From Bacteroidaceae bacterium (GTDB taxonomy: Bacteria; Bacteroidota; Bacteroidia; Bacteroidales; Bacteroidaceae): a DNA stretch of 64,000 bases. The position numbers and the translations under genes were made by a program. The notes below the pieces were generated by a model. It was given only the letters and a program-made list of their open reading frames with translations. It was not told the origin of the DNA and did not search any database. Location: contig JAILPK010000025.1 in assembly GCA_024699495.1 (NCBI GenBank), forward strand, positions 1-64,000. The letters run 5' to 3'. Each line of letters starts with the position of its first letter. Position 1 is the stretch's first letter. Shown here piece by piece: positions 55,287-63,442 of this stretch.

Positions 55287-56213
55287 ATGATGCAATTTTC
55301 CACTAAAGTATCTGTTCCACCACCTGCCAGAGCTCTCTCGGTAAACAGTCATGTAGCATTTTTCGGCTCTTGCTTTGCTGAGCATGTCGGAGCTCGGATG
55401 AAAATGAGCGGCCTGCCGGCTCTGGTCAACCCCTTTGGAGTTCTCTATAACCCTCTGTCTATCCTTCAGGCGCTGACCCAGAATCCCACATCTGACACGC
55501 TATATTTCTGCGATGATGCCGGTACCTGGCATTGCTGGCTGACAGACAGCAGCTTCAACGCTTCTTCGATAGAGGCCTGCAAGGCGGGTATACTGACAGC
55601 CCGCGGACGGGTCTTCGAGTGGAGACCGGACACGGTAATCATCACTCTTGGCACCAATCGCTACTATGAGCGTCTGGAGCCCGCACCCTTGGCCGTAGGC
55701 AATTGCCACAAACAGCCCTCGGCCACATTCCGGGAGGTTACGCTCACTCTTGAAGAGACCATTACCATATTGAATTCCATCTGTATGCTTTTCCCTTCGG
55801 CGCAGGTCGTTTTCACCGTCTCCCCCTTCAGATATTCCAAATACGGATTCCACGATAGCCAGCTGGCCAAGAGCACTCTGCTCCTTGCTATCGATGCTGT
55901 CCAGAAAGCCCGTTCGGAACAGGTGTGCTATTTCCCCGCCTATGAGCTCGTGCTTGACGAGTTACGCGACTATCGCTTCTATGCCGAGGATATGCTTCAC
56001 CCCTCATCACAGGCGATAGACTACGTGTGGGAGAGATTTGTACAATCATATATGGACGATGAGTGCCATCGCTATTTTGTTGATTTTGAGCCTATACGCA
56101 AGGCCTTGTCTCATCGTCCCAATGACCAGACGTCGCCGCAGACGTCCGAATTCCTAAAGCAGACACATCAGCGATTTGCAGAGCTGATATCCAAATATAA
56201 TATCGAACCATGA
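55287..56213 (+). CDS. GSCFA-domain protein
   Basis: 308 residues. The family signature FFGSCFAEHVG is near residues 29-39, then NPFGVLYNPLSIL and FEWRPDTVIITLGTNRYYE. It is an SGNH-like fold, and the GS and DXXH-like parts (DMLHPSSQAIDYVWERF) suggest a hydrolase or acyltransferase, not proven. In Bacteroidetes it commonly sits next to the murF-alr fusion, as here, with a four-base overlap, so a cell-wall-related role is an inference from context. The start at 55287 or the next Met (55290) is equally possible. Confidence 0.85.
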   Translation: MMQFSTKVSVPPPARALSVNSHVAFFGSCFAEHVGARMKMSGLPALVNPFGVLYNPLSILQALTQNPTSDTLYFCDDAGTWHCWLTDSSFNASSIEACKAGILTARGRVFEWRPDTVIITLGTNRYYERLEPAPLAVGNCHKQPSATFREVTLTLEETITILNSICMLFPSAQVVFTVSPFRYSKYGFHDSQLAKSTLLLAIDAVQKARSEQVCYFPAYELVLDELRDYRFYAEDMLHPSSQAIDYVWERFVQSYMDDECHRYFVDFEPIRKALSHRPNDQTSPQTSEFLKQTHQRFAELISKYNIEP

Positions 56214-58723
56214 CATATTCCATCCAGACCATTTCTGATATCATCGGAGCAGAACATGTGGGTGATTCCAATGCCCAAATTGACTGGCTGCTCACAGACA
56301 GCCGTTCGCTCACATTTCCAGAAGAAAGCCTTTTTTTTGCCATAAGGACCAGTAAGAACGACGGTCACCGCTTCATAGGCGAGCTATATCGTCGCGGTGT
56401 GCGCAATTTTGTAGTAGAGCACCTGCCGGAAATGCTCATGCCTGACGCCAATTACTTGCGGGTGCCCTCGACTATGACTGCCCTGCAGACACTTGCCCGC
56501 AGTCATCGCGAACAATTTGACATACCCATTGTTGGCATCACCGGCAGCAACGGAAAGACTATAGTCAAGGAGTGGCTGTATCAGCTGATGGCCGACAACG
56601 AAACCGTGACCCGCTCCCCGCGTTCATGGAACTCGCAACTCGGCGTTCCGCTTTCTGTGTGGCGCCTGGAGCAGACAACTACGCTCGGCATCTTCGAGGC
56701 CGGCATTTCCGACCCCGGATATATGGAGGCCCTGCAGTCTATAATCCAGCCTACCATCGGAATCCTGACATGCATCGGACCTGCCCACGATGAGAATTTC
56801 GGCTCGCGACGAGAAAAATGTCTCAACAAACTATGCCTCTTCCGCGACGCAAAGACTCTCATCTACCATGCCGACGACGAACTCATCAACGAGTGTATTT
56901 CCCACTCTGACTTCAGATCCAATCTGATTGGCTGGAGTTCTGAGAATCCTTCGGCACCTATATATATAAGTGGTATTGTCAAAGGTTCAACTACAACCGA
57001 AGTTGCATACTCTGTGGCAGCCTCCGACATATTCCCGCGACAGATGGCAGGCAGTTTCACCTTGCCGTTCATAGACGATGCCAGCATTGAGGATGCCATT
57101 CATTGCTTCTGTGCCGGTATTTGCCTTGGTCTCGCACCCGACAGTATAGCGCAGAGAATATCTCATCTCGAGCCTGTGGCTATGCGCCTTGAGGTGAAAG
57201 AGGGTCTTCACGGATGCACCCTCATCACAGACTCATACAACAGCGATCTCAACTCTCTCGAAATCGCTTTGGATTTCATGCGCCGCCGTCCTGATCACGA
57301 AGGGCGCCGCCGCACTCTTATCCTCTCCGACATAAAGCAGACAGGTCTCGGACTTATGGACTTGTACAGGCATGTGCTGGACCTGACCGGACAATATGGA
57401 ATAGAGGAACTCATTGGTATTGGGCCGGAGATCAGCGCCGCCATGAAGTCACTCGGTCTCAGTCCTGACAACCTATTTCCCTCAACGGCCGATTTTCTCT
57501 CTTCCGGGCTGTTCGAGTCGTTGAGCGATCGCGTAATCCTCATCAAGGGTGCGCGTTCCTTCCGCTTTGAGCATATCACCGAGGCACTTGAGAAACGGGT
57601 GCATGAGACTATACTCGAGGTGAATCTCTCAGCTCTCAGCGAAAACCTCCGCTACTACCGATCTTTCATGCGTCCAGAAACAAAGATGGTATGCATGGTG
57701 AAGGCATCGGCTTATGGTGCTGGAGCCGTAGAGGTGGCAAAGACACTGCAGGCCGCAGGAGTTGACTATCTGGCAGTAGCCGTTGCTGACGAAGGGGCAG
57801 AACTACGTCGTGCCGGCATCACAGCCAACATCATAGTAATGAATCCGGAGATGTCTTCCTTTCACACGTTGTTCGAATTCCGTCTGGAGCCCGAGGTCTA
57901 TTCGTTCCGTCTGCTCAAAGCCCTCATACATACAGCCGAACGCGCAGGTATTACCAATTATCCGATTCACCTGAAACTGGATACGGGAATGCATCGTCTG
58001 GGCTTCGATCCGGAGAAGGACCTTTCCGAAGTGATTCATCTGCTCACATCACAGACAGCCCTCATCCCACGTAGTGTGTTCAGTCATTTTGTAGGTTCAG
58101 ACAGCGAGGAGTTCGACCAGTTCTCTGCGCTCCAGTTTGAGCGCTTCATCAAAGCCACAGAACAGCTGCAGGCTTCATTCCCACATCATATATTGCGGCA
58201 TATATGCAACTCTGCCGGCATAGAGCACTTCCCCGAGAGGCATCTGGATATGGTGCGACTCGGACTCGGACTATATGGAATCAATCCCATCACTCCGCCA
58301 CACAGCGCATCTTCGTCTGTCAACCTGCAGCTGACTCCCATTTCCACCCTCAAGACAACAATCCTACAGATTCGCCAGGTGCCCAAGGAAGACACAGTAG
58401 GCTATTCGCGCAAGGGCCATCTTACCCGTGACAGTCGCATCGCGGCCATACCTATAGGTTATGCCGATGGGTTGAACCGCCATCTCGGACGCGGCAAAGG
58501 CTATTGCCTCGTGGCAGGAAAGAAGGCACCATATATCGGCAATATATGCATGGATGTATGCATGATTGACGTAACTGACATCCCGTGTGAGGAGGGCGAT
58601 GCCGTTCTCATTTTCGGGCCCGAACTGCCCCCGTCTGTTCTTGCCGATGCCATTGATACCATCCCTTACGAAATTCTGACATCGGTATCTCCCCGTGTCA
58701 AGAGAATCTACTATTGGGAGTAA
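56210..58723 (+). CDS. murF-alr: Bifunctional MurF ligase / alanine racemase
   Basis: 837 residues. The N-terminal half is UDP-MurNAc-tripeptide:D-Ala-D-Ala ligase, with P-loop GITGSNGKTIVKEW near residue 107 and ITDSYNSDLNSLEIAL. The C-terminal half (from about 465) is alanine racemase: PLP lysine in MVKASAYGAGAVEVAK (Lys about 498), IHLKLDTGMHRLGF and IGYADGLNRHLG. One protein thus both makes D-Ala and adds D-Ala-D-Ala to the precursor. The fusion is known from Bacteroidetes. It shares four bases with the GSCFA gene. Confidence 0.95.
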   Translation: MTYSIQTISDIIGAEHVGDSNAQIDWLLTDSRSLTFPEESLFFAIRTSKNDGHRFIGELYRRGVRNFVVEHLPEMLMPDANYLRVPSTMTALQTLARSHREQFDIPIVGITGSNGKTIVKEWLYQLMADNETVTRSPRSWNSQLGVPLSVWRLEQTTTLGIFEAGISDPGYMEALQSIIQPTIGILTCIGPAHDENFGSRREKCLNKLCLFRDAKTLIYHADDELINECISHSDFRSNLIGWSSENPSAPIYISGIVKGSTTTEVAYSVAASDIFPRQMAGSFTLPFIDDASIEDAIHCFCAGICLGLAPDSIAQRISHLEPVAMRLEVKEGLHGCTLITDSYNSDLNSLEIALDFMRRRPDHEGRRRTLILSDIKQTGLGLMDLYRHVLDLTGQYGIEELIGIGPEISAAMKSLGLSPDNLFPSTADFLSSGLFESLSDRVILIKGARSFRFEHITEALEKRVHETILEVNLSALSENLRYYRSFMRPETKMVCMVKASAYGAGAVEVAKTLQAAGVDYLAVAVADEGAELRRAGITANIIVMNPEMSSFHTLFEFRLEPEVYSFRLLKALIHTAERAGITNYPIHLKLDTGMHRLGFDPEKDLSEVIHLLTSQTALIPRSVFSHFVGSDSEEFDQFSALQFERFIKATEQLQASFPHHILRHICNSAGIEHFPERHLDMVRLGLGLYGINPITPPHSASSSVNLQLTPISTLKTTILQIRQVPKEDTVGYSRKGHLTRDSRIAAIPIGYADGLNRHLGRGKGYCLVAGKKAPYIGNICMDVCMIDVTDIPCEEGDAVLIFGPELPPSVLADAIDTIPYEILTSVSPRVKRIYYWE

Positions 58724-59020
58724 ATGGCTTCAAGAATTTTATTGTTCTTTATTTGAATCTGTTTTTTTGCTGGAAATCAACTAGTTTGGCGTGCACTTTG
58801 ATCGTTTTATGAAGCGTTGCAATTATGCATAATTTTCACGGCGGAATGTATTTTAGGCATTTTTGAATGTTAGACACTAATACCTGTACTTTTATTACAA
58901 GGTCTTTTCTTCTATACGTGCTTTTTTGTGGCAATAATAGAAGAATAGAAGGGATAAGCGTCCAGTCCGACTTGAAGAAAGATTGTGGGAAGTTAACCTG
59001 AATGTGTCTTGTGTGCATTA
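58724..59020. other. Intergenic region without recognised features
   Basis: Lies between convergent genes (murF-alr and the PHP gene). I see no gene, clear terminator or tandem repeat; it is AT-rich. Confidence 0.5.
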
Positions 59021-59746
59021 TTAAGGCTGTGCCTTAATTCCCATGTAATTCATGGCAGCCTCGGGTTGCCAGTTTAGAACCAGTTCGTCGGGGAACTTTG
59101 CCTCTTCGAGTAAGGGTAGGGCATAGCGGTAGTCTGCAATGGAAAAGGAGATGTGTGCATCCGAGCCGAGAATCACGGGAACGTCATATTGTTTGCACAG
59201 TCGGAGGATTTCCATATTGTTCGGCTTCGCCTGCTGCTTGTTTCGCAGAGGGATGAGACTTGAAGAGTTTATTTCGAGCAAAGTATGGGTGTCGCGTGCG
59301 GCAAGCACAATAGGCTCAAAATCCAGTTCTGCCGTTCCGTCCCCAGGGTGGCTTATAATATTTGTCCATGGGTTACGTATGGCGTTCACCATACCCTCTG
59401 TGTTTTGCTCGCGAGTTCCACCCTTCCAGCATAGGATATGAATACCTGCAATAATAATATCCATGCATTTGTAGTGCCTTTCGTCCAAATCCAGTTGGCC
59501 GGTGCAGTCCAGTATATTTAGTTCTGCTCCGAGCAGCAGTCGTACCCCATACATCTCTCTAGGCACTATGTGCAGGTTGCGGAAATAAATGCTGTCGCAA
59601 CTCCCAGGTAGGGTAGGGCCGTGCTCTGTAATGCCAAGAATCTGAATGCCTTTCTCCGCGGCAGCTTTAGCCATTTCCTGAATAGTGCTATATGCATGCC
59701 CCGAAGCTATTGTATGTGTATGTAGATCAATTAGAGGAGTTCTCAT
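59021..59746 (-). CDS. PHP-domain phosphoesterase (YcdX-like)
   Basis: 241 residues. Metal-binding PHP motifs: DLHTHTIASGHAYST at the N-terminus, ITEHGPTLPGS near residue 38, GAELNILD near 72, the histidine in NIISHPGDG near 134, and LGSDAHISFSIADY near 195-208. These fit the trinuclear-zinc YcdX group. It probably acts as a cytosolic phosphoesterase on an unknown phosphorylated substrate. The gene stands alone. Its 3' end contains a small palindrome (AAGGCACAGCCTT), which I consider fortuitous. Confidence 0.88.
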   Translation of the reverse strand: MRTPLIDLHTHTIASGHAYSTIQEMAKAAAEKGIQILGITEHGPTLPGSCDSIYFRNLHIVPREMYGVRLLLGAELNILDCTGQLDLDERHYKCMDIIIAGIHILCWKGGTREQNTEGMVNAIRNPWTNIISHPGDGTAELDFEPIVLAARDTHTLLEINSSSLIPLRNKQQAKPNNMEILRLCKQYDVPVILGSDAHISFSIADYRYALPLLEEAKFPDELVLNWQPEAAMNYMGIKAQP

Positions 59747-60291
59747 TTACTGATTATAAATTGTTTCACTTTGAAGTTGAAACGTTTTTATTACGTTTTA
59801 CGCAGGGTCTTTGGAATATATTTGCTCAACAGCGAATATATCTGCAGCTAAGCAGATGCTATTGCTCTACACCGATTTTTACCGGTGGTTATGTGGATTC
59901 TATTGTTCAATGCTGTTTAGTCCAAGAAGCTAAGTAGATTCTGTTCCCAATATTGTTTTGTTAAGAGTTTTGGGGCGGCATTTTGAATCGCTCCGAAATT
60001 ATCGGGATAAGAGGTAGTATCCAATCGGTATATAGTCATAAAAACTCATCAGAAACTTCCTAACTTTCATCTCAACCTTCTTTGTTCCAGCTGCTCTTAA
60101 TTCTCGCATCTTGGCATTCAGTTCTCATCTTTCACCTTTCAGCTCTCACTTTTCAATTATTTACCTCTCACCTCAAAAACTCGAAAACTCAAAAACTCAA
60201 GAATTTACTAACCTAAGAAACAAATCGTCAACAACTTAAGGACTTACGAACTCAAGGACTTACGAACTCAAGAACTTAAGAACTCAAAAAC
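59747..60291. repeat. Intergenic region with aaaactcaag-type word repeats
   Basis: 60170-60296 consists of aaaactcgaa, aaaactcaag, gaacttaagg and gacttacgaactcaag words in tandem, immediately downstream of the nitroreductase gene. The rest (59747-60169) shows no gene. Confidence 0.6.
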
Positions 60292-60840
60292 TCAATAGAA
60301 TGAGACTATAGAGTCCAGTTCTTTGCGGGGCGGACGCTGAGCATCTTCAATCCGATGACCAACTGCTATAACAGCAGCTATGGTTTCATCCTCCGGGATA
60401 TTCAGCAGGACGCGAATCGATGGTTCGTTGCGGATGCCAATAACCAGAGTGTCCAACCCTATTTCGGCAGCTTTCAGAAGCAGGTAGGCATTCTGCAGCC
60501 CCAAATCATAGAACCCCCAGCCGTTGCCGACTTCGTTGTCAGCCACGCCTTCTCGGTTAAACCCTACGATATTATGCCGGAAAGTGGTCACGATGAGGGC
60601 CTTTGCCCCTTCGGTCTTCTGTGGGTTAGTTCCTCCGAGACAATCGCGCAATTTAAGTACAAGGTCTGGAGAACATACAACATGATATCGGCTGGTCTGC
60701 TGATTTTTCCATGACGGAGCTTCTTGGGCAAATTTGATTACAGTTTCAAGTTCGGCTCTGCTCACTGACTGTGAAGCGTCATATTTGCGGATACTGCGGC
60801 GTGTTGCTGCAATTTCATCCAAAGTCTTTACACTCTTCAT
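60292..60840 (-). CDS. Nitroreductase family protein
   Basis: 182 residues, FMN-dependent. RRSIRKYDASQSVSRAELE at the N-terminus and WKNQQTSRYHVV bind the flavin phosphate; GLDTLVIGIRNEPSI and IPEDETIAAVIAVGHR make up the C-terminal half. It reduces nitro- or quinone-like compounds using NAD(P)H; the physiological substrate is unknown. It is transcribed alone from the promoter at 60863-60893. Confidence 0.88.
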   Translation of the reverse strand: MKSVKTLDEIAATRRSIRKYDASQSVSRAELETVIKFAQEAPSWKNQQTSRYHVVCSPDLVLKLRDCLGGTNPQKTEGAKALIVTTFRHNIVGFNREGVADNEVGNGWGFYDLGLQNAYLLLKAAEIGLDTLVIGIRNEPSIRVLLNIPEDETIAAVIAVGHRIEDAQRPPRKELDSIVSFY

Positions 60841-60862
60841 ATCTGTTACTGTTTTTCATCTG

Positions 60863-60893
60863 CAAAGGTAGTCAATTTATTCGGTTTCACCAA
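60863..60893 (-). promoter_or_regulatory. Nitroreductase promoter
   Basis: On the minus strand TTG (60893-60891), a 20-base gap, then TACCTTTG (60870-60863), 22 bases before the start codon. Confidence 0.75.
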
Positions 60894-61100
60894 TTAAAAC
60901 CGGCAAAAATAAATTTCTAAAGCATCACTACTTACGCAAGAATTGTTTTCTAAATATTGCTGCCCGGTAAACCACATGTTCACATGTTCGTTAAGTTCAG
61001 CATTTTGTCAAACATATTTATGCTTATATAACTCTATTTCGAACGGCTTCCACGACCTCATTGAACGAGAGTGAAATGACAGTGAGTCGAGGCATGTTTA

Positions 61101-61189
61101 ATCTGAGACGGCCGTCTCAGATTCAGGTGACGGCTGTCTCAGATTCAGGTGACGGCCGTCTCAGATTCAGGTGACGGCTGTCTCAGATT
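61101..61189. repeat. Tandem repeat, four units of 22 bp, with a palindrome
   Basis: Units at 61107, 61129, 61151 and 61173 read gacggc(c/t)gtctcagattca then ggt, with C and T alternating unit by unit. 61101-61122 is a perfect palindrome centred on ggcc. The spacing of two helical turns could suit a DNA-binding protein. Confidence 0.75.
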
Positions 61190-61229
61190 AAATTAATGCC
61201 GATACATGAAGAATTGATAGTCGTTCGAC

Positions 61230-61325
61230 GTAGAGTTGTGAGGCGTGAGAAGTAGAGTTGTGAGACGTGAGACGTAGAGTTATGAGACGTGAGAAGTGGA
61301 GTTATGAGACGTGAGAAGTAGAGTC
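61230..61325. repeat. Tandem repeat, four and a half units of 22 bp
   Basis: Units at 61230, 61252, 61274 and 61296 read gtagagtt(g/a)tgaggcgtga and variants, unrelated in sequence to the neighbouring 22-bp array but with the same period. The rest of 60894-61700 shows no gene that I trust. Confidence 0.75.
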
Positions 61326-61700
61326 GTTACTAGCTCAAATTGGAATCTTTACACGTTATTACAAATAGCGATAAATCACAGGTAACCAATAAGATATAGT
61401 AAGAACTCTAAATAGTATATTCAACTCTACACATATATCTTTATTGTTGAATACTTTTCAGAAGAATCTTGCGTGTCATAGCTGATATTGCTACTGATGA
61501 AGTAAAACAATCAACAAGAGATTGTTGTTTTGAGCCGCTATTCGTTGAACTCGGGAACAGACAACTGTTTTGCTATGGGAACAGCGCAATCTGCCCTTAC
61601 ATCTTATTTGCCTTGCTTGATCATTTGCTAAGCATTATTGTGGAATTTTCTTTGTCTTGTTTGTATTGGCTGATGATGACAATTTGCTGGTATGCGGCGT

Positions 61701-63164
61701 TTACCGGTCGCTGTTGAACAGATATCTTTTGTGAAGGTATTCTATCCATTTCTGATGCTCTTCAGACAAGAAATAGTGAGACAATATTTCAAACAACTGC
61801 TCGTAGGTGAAGGTAAGGAATGAGTCTTTGCCTCGCTCTGTAAGCAGTTTGCGATAGTCTTCTGAAGCTATGTGGAAATGCGGGTTGGCATCAGGGAATA
61901 CAGTCATCGAGGTGAAATGCCGGATATCTCCTTTCAGAAGCATTGATGCTCCAAGGATATGGTTGCGCCATATCTGCCGCAGTGGGTCCGACACGAGGTC
62001 TGCATCACTCTCTGGGAGATAGTAGCCAGAAGCGCTGGTGACCCGTCTGTAGTGGTATGACAGTCTTACGTTACCTGCATCATCGTGGGTGTTCTTATAT
62101 TCAGTCTCCCCGATAGTATATTCGCGTTCTGTGTATTTCACTTCGATGCCAATAGCCCCCTTACTGCCGTCCTTGTGCCGATATATGACAAAAGTATCAA
62201 ATGAGGTGCCGTCGTTGAGGTAGTCATTTTTGGGCTGAGGGGCATATTCAATTCTTACGCTCAGCACCTCGGCGATGTCATCCCGGCCCAGCATCTCATT
62301 GAAGCATTCTTTGGTAGCTTCCTTGTTGCATTCCTGCATCATCGGGAAGAACAGGTTATATGGGATATGTTCACTTCTCAGGGCGTTATTGAGCAGGTTC
62401 ATACCGATTTTTGTCTTCCCTTCGCAATACAGTCTCATTATGTCCTGACGGAATCCTTCGTAAAAAACCAACCCCTGAAGCGCGTATTCCTCCTTCAGCC
62501 ATGCTCCGTGATTGGGGCGCTCATCCCATATACTGACATCTCCCAATTGCTTGGCCCAAAGCTTCACTTGAGCCTCTTGGTGAAGTCTGGCTGCATGCAC
62601 AAAAACCGCATGTGAGTCAACCTCCGAATTTAAAATCCTCTCCCTGACGCTTGTCTTTTTCTCTGCAGGCAGGTTAAATTCCTTTTCTTTTATATCTTCA
62701 CCTTCACATATCCACGTGATGATTTGCTCTGCTATTTTGCGATAATGCTGGTCTATCAGAGTCACTCTATGCCATTTGCCGCTTACTTGCAGCTCTTCCA
62801 CAAAGGGCCATTTGCCGGTGGCAATCCATTTTACTTTGCGGCAATGCCTGAAGCGTGGGCGTGCCTCTTGGTAGTAATAATCGCCGCTGACGATTCCGAC
62901 GCCAATTATGTAGTCAAATTCATTGCGTGCAAGGACGAAATCCCCGATGTTCATCACATTGGCAAATTCTCTCAGCAGTTTTCTGCCCTGGGTACTACTT
63001 CTTGCCGACCCGTAAACAGATACAAGTGCTGCGTCCAGTCCGCCCCTGACATTCATTATCTCATCCAGATCACCCACCTCCCTGTCTTCGGGAAGTCCGC
63101 AGGCCATGAATCCCTTCTCGACATTTTCGCCGAACTGGCTGCCCTTGGCATCCGGCCAATACAT
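61701..63164 (-). CDS. EVE-like domain fused to a PD-(D/E)XK nuclease
   Basis: 487 residues. Residues 1-125 resemble the EVE/McrB-N-like modified-base-binding fold (GDFVLARNEFDYIIGVGIVS, YYQEARPRFRHCRKVKWI). A helical middle part follows, and residues about 200-470 fit a PGN_0703-like PD-(D/E)XK restriction nuclease, with Asp323 (SFDTFVIY) and E341-V-K343 (IGIEVKYTE) as the probable metal site. By analogy with EVE-nuclease fusions it would cut DNA bearing modified bases, a type IV-like restriction role; this is inference. No methylase or helicase is adjacent. The frame stays open upstream to a stop at about 63216 and reads plausibly (EKYQPDFSGKRIWMYW), but no ATG, GTG or TTG lies there, so the exact N-terminus is uncertain. 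Confidence 0.7.
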   Translation of the reverse strand: MYWPDAKGSQFGENVEKGFMACGLPEDREVGDLDEIMNVRGGLDAALVSVYGSARSSTQGRKLLREFANVMNIGDFVLARNEFDYIIGVGIVSGDYYYQEARPRFRHCRKVKWIATGKWPFVEELQVSGKWHRVTLIDQHYRKIAEQIITWICEGEDIKEKEFNLPAEKKTSVRERILNSEVDSHAVFVHAARLHQEAQVKLWAKQLGDVSIWDERPNHGAWLKEEYALQGLVFYEGFRQDIMRLYCEGKTKIGMNLLNNALRSEHIPYNLFFPMMQECNKEATKECFNEMLGRDDIAEVLSVRIEYAPQPKNDYLNDGTSFDTFVIYRHKDGSKGAIGIEVKYTEREYTIGETEYKNTHDDAGNVRLSYHYRRVTSASGYYLPESDADLVSDPLRQIWRNHILGASMLLKGDIRHFTSMTVFPDANPHFHIASEDYRKLLTERGKDSFLTFTYEQLFEILSHYFLSEEHQKWIEYLHKRYLFNSDR

Positions 63165-63353
63165 CCAAATGCGTTTCCCGGAAAAATCGGGCTGATATTT
63201 TTCGTTTATGATTTCTTATTTTGATTGTTTCTTGCGTGCAAATAAACTATCAAGGTACGCCAATTTGTGGCAGATGGTTGTAAAATTTGTTGCAAAAATA
63301 CATTTTCTATCCTTATTTCAGCCTTCTTTGTCCTGAATTTATGGTTTCAGTTA

Positions 63354-63391
63354 CTAAAAAGCCTTCCAACTCGAGTAGAAAGGCTTGTATC
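63354..63391 (-). terminator. Terminator of the glycoside hydrolase gene
   Basis: AAGCCTT / AAGGCTT stem around a TACTCGAGTT loop, followed by TTTTTAG on the minus strand, about 55 bases after the stop codon at 63443. Confidence 0.75.
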
Positions 63392-63442
63392 TAAGGTTGT
63401 GAAATGAGATTATGACTTTATTTACACCCTATTTAATAAGGT

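Noticed and set aside
61101..61325. The 22-bp tandem arrays as CRISPR
   Set aside because: There are no spacers between the units and two different unit sequences are used; these are plain tandem repeats.
61469..61717. An 82-residue hydrophobic open frame before the EVE-nuclease gene
   Set aside because: It overlaps the 3' end of the nuclease gene on the other strand, has no promoter or family resemblance, and lies in AT-rich intergenic sequence.
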